Positions 59,777-64,000 of a stretch of DNA of 64,000 nt are shown piece after piece. A program made the position numbers and the translations under genes. A model generated the notes under the pieces. The model did not search any database. It worked only from the letters and a program-made list of their open reading frames with translations, and was not told the DNA's origin. Within the stretch, counting starts at the first letter, position 1. Each line of letters opens with the position of its first letter. The stretch spans positions 150,756 through 214,755 of the forward strand of contig JBAZSD010000005.1 of NCBI GenBank assembly GCA_041662605.1, written 5' to 3'. The DNA is from Desulfomonilaceae bacterium. GTDB lineage: Bacteria; Desulfobacterota; Desulfomonilia; Desulfomonilales; Desulfomonilaceae.

Positions 59777-61630
59777 ATGAAGAAACTTTGGTTGGGCATT
59801 TTAGCGACGATGTTGGTTGTCGTATTCGTCGCGCCCAGTTTCGCATGGGAATTCACCATGACGGGCGAGTACGAATACCGGCTCAGGTATTTTACTCGAT
59901 CGGGTAATAACGACCTCTTCGGTCAAGCTTTCGTGCAGGACGGCGGAATTAACAATAGTTTCGAGGTTCAAAGACCAGTGGCCCAAACATGGGCTACGAC
60001 CACGCTGCCTCCGACATTGTCTGCTAGGACCGCTTACGGGATAGCTGGGGCCGTGCCAGCAACTGCCAACTCGAACTACGTTGGTTTCGCTGGACCCAAC
60101 TATTACAATAATGGGTTCAGTAATCCAACAGGCCCGGCTCCAAGACTGGCTGACGACGCGGCTAGCGCCGGAGTAGTAGTTACACGAGGCGGTTTTTCTC
60201 GTTATGGTTGCGACGCGCTGTACAACGACCAACGCTTGACCTTTGTTCCCTCCATAAGAGTGAACAACGCCATTAGAGTGCACGGCGTATACACTGTTGG
60301 TGGTTTTCGGAACAAATACGCTCAAAACACGTCGGATGCCTATGGGCAAGTTTCCGCTGGCACCCCACCTTTCGAGCGCTATTATACCCTGCAGACTCAT
60401 GAAGGCGCCTACAACACCGCGGCGATCGGTAGCTGGGAACAGGTCAGGGCTACAATTCAGCTTCCTCTTTTCATCATATCAATCGGCGCCAAGGACTTCC
60501 CCTTCGGCACAGGCACGAACTTCGCGAATAATAGCGTATCAGAAGCTTTCCTAATGATTGTTCCTTATGGGCCGTTCAGGCTTATGTGGGGAAATTGGTT
60601 GGCGAGAAACAGGATTGGCGCCGCAAGCTGGGAAACCGTTCCTGACAAAGACAGAAAGGCCAATTTTTACGGAGGCTTCCTGTTCACATACGACAATGGT
60701 CCAGTGCAATTAGGCGGGGCAGCCGTATATGAACAACGTCATTACAACGTTCCTAATTCGCCTACTACTGCTTATGATTATACTTCCCCGCTTTATCTTG
60801 GCTTTGGAAAGTACAACAACGGACGCTTCTTCCTGAACGCAGAGTATGCATGCGGAACCCAGGATGTTCGCAGGGTGGGTTACTATGGCACAGATGTAGA
60901 ACTGTATAACGCTTTTGCCGAGGGAGGCGTGATGTGCGGACCTGGAAAGTTGAGCCTTATGTGGGCGCAATCTTCCGGTCCAGTGCTAAACAACGGTGCC
61001 AGGATATCCTCTGGCGCTGCGGCTTTTGGAAAAGTTTACGCTGCGAATCCGGTTAACTACCAGGTTTTGGACCCATATAGCTTCCTGATGTTCCCGATAT
61101 ACGGTGGTGGAAACGACACCTTCAATGCAGACGGAACTGGACAACTCGGCGATGGGATGGTGCTCGCCGCTAGAGTCGATTACGCTGCCGCGGCGAACTT
61201 GAACCTGTTTGGAACTTACATGTGGGCAAGGCGCCTCGAGACGGCCGGTTACTGGGCTGGTGGTAAGCTGGCGGCTGTAAATAGCACAACCGGAACGGTT
61301 AACGGCGGTGGCGCAAGCGTTAGCGTAGCTTCGGCGCAGGCTTGGAAAGCGGCTGCGCTTGGCGGCGATGCGGCTAATATGAATCCGTATCCTGATGACA
61401 ACTTCATCGGCTGGGAAGCGCAGGCAGGCGTTGACTGGAAACTGCTTGAAAACCTGAGCATGAATCTCAAGTATTCTTATTGGTCAGTCGGCCCCTGGTT
61501 TGATACGGCTTACCGCGCATTCACGGCTCAGACTACCGGTGGCACGGGCCTTGGTGTCCAAGGACAGGGGTTGATGTTTGGACGTGACGCCATTCAAGCC
61601 CTCCACGGCTCATTCAATATCACATTCTAA
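59777..61630 (+). CDS. Outer-membrane beta-barrel (porin-like) protein, copy 2
   Basis: The 617-residue protein (ATG at 59777, with GGGAGGA upstream) has a signal peptide and the same opening WEFTMTGEYEYRLRYF as copy 1 at 44229. Other shared segments include VGFAGPNYY, VTRGGFS, NDQRLTF, GPFR, IYGGGNDT and VDWKLLE. It ends in Phe (SFNITF), the outer-membrane insertion signal. Clear terminator 20 bp behind the stop. Confidence 0.85.
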   Translation: MKKLWLGILATMLVVVFVAPSFAWEFTMTGEYEYRLRYFTRSGNNDLFGQAFVQDGGINNSFEVQRPVAQTWATTTLPPTLSARTAYGIAGAVPATANSNYVGFAGPNYYNNGFSNPTGPAPRLADDAASAGVVVTRGGFSRYGCDALYNDQRLTFVPSIRVNNAIRVHGVYTVGGFRNKYAQNTSDAYGQVSAGTPPFERYYTLQTHEGAYNTAAIGSWEQVRATIQLPLFIISIGAKDFPFGTGTNFANNSVSEAFLMIVPYGPFRLMWGNWLARNRIGAASWETVPDKDRKANFYGGFLFTYDNGPVQLGGAAVYEQRHYNVPNSPTTAYDYTSPLYLGFGKYNNGRFFLNAEYACGTQDVRRVGYYGTDVELYNAFAEGGVMCGPGKLSLMWAQSSGPVLNNGARISSGAAAFGKVYAANPVNYQVLDPYSFLMFPIYGGGNDTFNADGTGQLGDGMVLAARVDYAAAANLNLFGTYMWARRLETAGYWAGGKLAAVNSTTGTVNGGGASVSVASAQAWKAAALGGDAANMNPYPDDNFIGWEAQAGVDWKLLENLSMNLKYSYWSVGPWFDTAYRAFTAQTTGGTGLGVQGQGLMFGRDAIQALHGSFNITF

Positions 61631-61651
61631 GTCTTTAACTTAGTTGAATCC

Positions 61652-61687
61652 AAAAGCCCGTTGGCATTTAGCCTTCGGGCTTTTTTC
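61652..61687 (+). terminator. Rho-independent terminator of the second barrel gene
   Basis: AAAAGCCCG (61652-61660) and CGGGCTTTTTT (61676-61686) form a GC-rich stem followed by Ts, about 20 bp after the stop. Confidence 0.9.
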
Positions 61688-61691
61688 TTGT

Positions 61692-61771
61692 ACGTAGGGC
61701 GGGCCGTGCCCGCCATTCTTTCCCCATCGAATCCGTACAAATCCAATTGTCGGCCATGGGCCGACCTACGT
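61692..61771. repeat. Repeat family B, copy with both ends
   Basis: About 80 bp from ACGTAGGGCGGGCCGTGCCC to GGGCCGACCTACGT, the ends being near inverse complements. Another such copy is at 63031-63112 and core-only copies lie at 57360 and 61966. Confidence 0.75.
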
Positions 61772-61835
61772 GAAGACATGGTGGTAGAAACATTGAAGGG
61801 GTTCAAAACCTTGAACTTCTACGGCTCAACCTGGA

Positions 61836-61951
61836 TGTCATTTCGACCCCTGGGAGAAATCCAACCAGGTGGCTTAGACGCTGTAACCCTGCAGGTAATG
61901 CCTGTTCGCTACCTGGTAAGATCTCTCGTCGCTACGCTCGCTCGAGATGAC
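61836..61951. repeat. Repeat family A, copy 3
   Basis: About 116 bp beginning TGTCATTTCGACCCCTGGGA and ending CTCGCTCGAGATGACG; the middle differs from copies 1 and 2. A family B core follows at 61966-61994. Confidence 0.75.
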
Positions 61952-62060
61952 GTCGGTGTGTTCTTACGTAGGGTGGGCCGTGCCCACCATTCCATTCTTG
62001 ACGTACGCTCCTAAATAATTCATCCTAAGAACGAGTATACAAGGGGGTAAGGAGGCAAAC

Positions 62061-62702
62061 ATGAACATCCCGTTAATGGACAAACGTGTGAGAAGCCTTG
62101 AAGAAATGATGGCCGATCTGATTGCAACGTCTGAGAACACTTCCAGGATAGCTGCGCAAACGTCCCTGGAGATGGCGGCCTTCAAAGAAGAGATGAAGGA
62201 TGAGATGAAGCAATTCAGGGACGAGATGAGTTTTCAGAATCACAAGTTTAATAAAAAACTAGGCGAAATTGCGAACAAGCAGGGTCGCATGGCCGAAGAT
62301 CTTGTGGCGCCAAGTATATGCCGCATCCTTCAGGAAGTTGTTGGCTGCGCTGGGTCTTGTAACTGCATCAAATCCGAGAGGGTGGAGCGATTTCATTCAA
62401 AAGACCGAAGCCGACGAAAAGAGTTTGACGTTATAGCCGAGTGCGGGGAATACGTTATGGTAACTGAGACGAAAAGTAAGCTTCGGCCAACGGACATTCC
62501 TGAACTATTGGATACTATTTCGGACTTTCGGGAATACTTCCCTGAACATAAAAGTAAAAGGATCATTGGTTCGTTAGCTTCATTGTACGCAGACGAGAGT
62601 TTGATCAAATACGCATCGCGGCATGGTATACTTGTGCTTGCCGTGGGCACGGAGTTAATGGACGTTATGAACGAACCCGGCTTTAAACCTACCGAATTCT
62701 AA
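62061..62702 (+). CDS. Coiled-coil PD-(D/E)XK-type protein
   Basis: The 213-residue protein starts with a coiled-coil (about 1-75, repeated EEMKDEMKQFRDEM) and has a C-terminal nuclease-like part with EFDVIAE and VTETKSKL, a D and ExK arrangement typical of PD-(D/E)XK. GTAAGGAGGCAAAC precedes the ATG. It is related in plan to the DUF3782-like genes at 55708 and 63197 but not a close copy. Role unknown; such proteins are common near insertion-like repeats. Confidence 0.65.
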   Translation: MNIPLMDKRVRSLEEMMADLIATSENTSRIAAQTSLEMAAFKEEMKDEMKQFRDEMSFQNHKFNKKLGEIANKQGRMAEDLVAPSICRILQEVVGCAGSCNCIKSERVERFHSKDRSRRKEFDVIAECGEYVMVTETKSKLRPTDIPELLDTISDFREYFPEHKSKRIIGSLASLYADESLIKYASRHGILVLAVGTELMDVMNEPGFKPTEF

Positions 62703-63196
62703 CCGCTGCGGCGTTCAAAATCTTGCCCCCCCCCGGGGCGGCAATCAAGGCCATTTCAACCCCCGAGCGAAACCGACCATTCACTGAAAAGACCTACGGC
62801 CACTTCCGCCGGCGAGGCCGGGGGCTGAATTATGTAACCCCTGTCGGGGTAAAAACGGTTATGGCCGAGGGGCCGAATGGTTACCATGCATGGTCTGACC
62901 GCCCCCAACGGGGGCATGATATGTTAGCCCACGGCATCGCCGTGGGTAGGGCGCCGAGGTTAATAAACACCGTTGCGGGATAGATCTCTCGTCGCTATAC
63001 GCTCGCTCGAGATGACATGGATGTGGTTTTACGTAGGGCGGGCCGTGCCCGCCATTCTTCTCCCACCGTCGAACATGCGCCATGCCGATTGTCGGCTACA
63101 GGCAGACCTACGCGGGTGAACATTCCATTCTGTTAGCAATTCTTGTCTTTTTGCGCCAGGATGCTATTATAATTGGAAACAAAATAGGGGCGGGTC
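62703..63196. repeat. Gene-free repeat-rich gap
   Basis: It contains a CCCACGGCATCGCCGTGGG palindrome (62928-62946), a partial family A right end (62975-63017) and a full family B element (63031-63112). CTCTGTCGGGG-type stretches near 62840 are further hairpins. No gene seen. Confidence 0.6.
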
Positions 63197-64000
63197 ATGA
63201 AATCAATAAGCTTTAAAGACAAATTCGAAAAACAAGTCGCAGAATCCATCAATTCAAATGAAGAAGTCCGTGACGCCGTGAATAACGTAGTCTCGGATCG
63301 TTTTTTGGGGAAAGAATCGTCCGACGAGCGTTTCGACCGGATGATGAATGAAATTCGTATCGCACGCGAGAAAAGCGATGAGCGGTGGGCCGAAAACAAT
63401 CGCAAATGGGAAGAAACCCAAAAGAAGCTAGAGGAAAACGACCGTAAATGGGATGAAACCCAAAAAACGTTGGTGGAAAATGACCGCAAATGGGAAGAAA
63501 GCACTAAGGAAAGGGCTGAACACAATCGCAGATGGGAAGAAAACCAAAAGAATATCAATGAAATTCTTGCGAGCATAAAAATAGTTGAAATCAACAACAA
63601 GGAACTAAGAAGCCTTTTCACTGAAACTGTAGGCTCTTTGGGGACCCGTTGGGGAACAAGATCGGAACAATCGTTTCGAAACGCATTAAAAGGCATACTC
63701 GAAGAAGCCACGCACTACAAGGTGTTAAATGTCATTGAGAACGATACGGATGGGGTAGTCTTTGGATGGCCGGCGCAAGTTGAACTGGATATAGTTGTAA
63801 CAAACGGCAAGTTGTTTGTTATTGAAATAAAAGCATCCGTCAGTGGGGATGAAGTAGCCATTTTTGTCAAAAAAGCCAAATTTTACGAGGAAAAACACAA
63901 CAAAAAGGCCAACGCCCTAGTAGTAATTTCACCGATGATGGATGAAAAGGCCAATGAATTTATCAAGGATCGGGGTATAATCGCCTATTCCTACGCATCT
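63197..64000 (+). CDS. Coiled-coil PD-(D/E)XK family protein, DUF3782-like (partial at right edge)
   Basis: The frame from the ATG at 63197 is open to the window end (268 residues). It has a long coiled-coil built from repeats like RKWEETQKKLEENDRKWDE (about 45-115) and a C-terminal nuclease-type core ELDIVVTNGKLFVIEIKAS. Its first residues MKSISFKDKFEK match the dead copy at 55708-56358. The DUF3782 name is from memory. Function unknown. Confidence 0.8.
   Translation, partial: MKSISFKDKFEKQVAESINSNEEVRDAVNNVVSDRFLGKESSDERFDRMMNEIRIAREKSDERWAENNRKWEETQKKLEENDRKWDETQKTLVENDRKWEESTKERAEHNRRWEENQKNINEILASIKIVEINNKELRSLFTETVGSLGTRWGTRSEQSFRNALKGILEEATHYKVLNVIENDTDGVVFGWPAQVELDIVVTNGKLFVIEIKASVSGDEVAIFVKKAKFYEEKHNKKANALVVISPMMDEKANEFIKDRGIIAYSYAS

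Noticed and set aside
59801..60400. 199-residue minus-strand frame opposite the second barrel gene
   Set aside because: Antisense to a well-supported barrel gene with signal peptide and terminator; no family resemblance.
55081..63112. Scattered repeats as a CRISPR array
   Set aside because: The copies are irregularly spaced, are palindromic and lie between different genes; there is no regular spacer series or cas gene.
63133..63711. 192-residue minus-strand frame opposite the last coiled-coil gene
   Set aside because: Antisense to the coiled-coil repeats, giving an artificial Ser/Leu-rich repeat.

Overview
The window reads as a chromosomal segment of an anaerobic, Gram-negative, deltaproteobacterial (Desulfobacterota) organism. 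A Desulfomonile- or Syntrophobacter-like lineage is my guess; no rRNA is present to confirm it. The basis is the mix of multiheme c-type cytochromes, an NrfD/molybdopterin membrane oxidoreductase, desulfoferrodoxin, rubrerythrin, several rubredoxins, a flavodiiron protein, cytochrome bd, outer-membrane barrels and a DVU0298-type protein.

Region 1 (1-14.8 kb, minus strand) is one long electron-transfer cluster. It holds an internally duplicated membrane carrier and a 48-residue companion protein. Next come two ferredoxin-like membrane proteins, one with an FMN-binding domain, then a heptaheme cytochrome c, an HdrC-like protein, a [2Fe-2S]/2x[4Fe-4S] subunit and a fumarate-reductase-type flavoprotein. 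It ends with a membrane triheme cytochrome, a four-cluster ferredoxin, an NrfD protein and a molybdopterin oxidoreductase that runs off the left edge. The flavoprotein keeps the fumarate/succinate active-site residues, but no SdhC/D- or SdhE-type anchor is present. This is the best candidate for an undescribed respiratory assembly. Upstream lie an NHL-repeat protein, a nitroreductase and a MetV-like protein.

Region 2 (14.9-19.5 kb) has a secreted protein of four related domains and a purine salvage pair (methylthioadenosine/purine nucleoside phosphorylase and adenine deaminase). Region 3 (19.6-31.7 kb, plus strand) is an oxygen-defence island. It starts with a PerR/Fur-type regulator behind a 7-1-7 palindrome and continues through rubrerythrin, desulfoferrodoxin, three rubredoxin-type proteins, thiol peroxidases, an octaheme HAO-like cytochrome, flavodoxins, a flavodiiron protein, cytochrome bd and a ferritin-like protein. 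Region 4 (31.8-40.1 kb) holds ordinary genes: an orphan membrane-fusion protein, ispG, dTDP-sugar genes, a PAS histidine kinase, a D,D-carboxypeptidase and a PII-like protein with an atypical T-loop.

Region 5 (40.2-46.7 kb) is a decayed island next to tRNA-Arg(CCT). It contains a broken tyrosine integrase, a broken serine recombinase, small unknown genes, a transposase remnant, and two paralogous small secreted proteins with paired CX3C motifs on either side of an outer-membrane barrel gene. Region 6 (46.9-54.9 kb) is a fatty-acid beta-oxidation locus: MaoC hydratase, tandem-TetR regulator, FadB-like protein, thiolase and acyl-CoA ligase.

Region 7 (55-64 kb) is repeat-rich and full of toxin-antitoxin debris. 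Several antitoxin-type genes are intact while the partner gene is truncated (HicA, HepT, DUF4160), an antitoxin gene has been duplicated and inactivated, and three PD-(D/E)XK coiled-coil genes are present, one of them dead. Short palindromic elements of at least three families are scattered between these genes. A second outer-membrane barrel gene, paralogous to the one in region 5, also lies here. No CRISPR array, rRNA or replication origin was seen.
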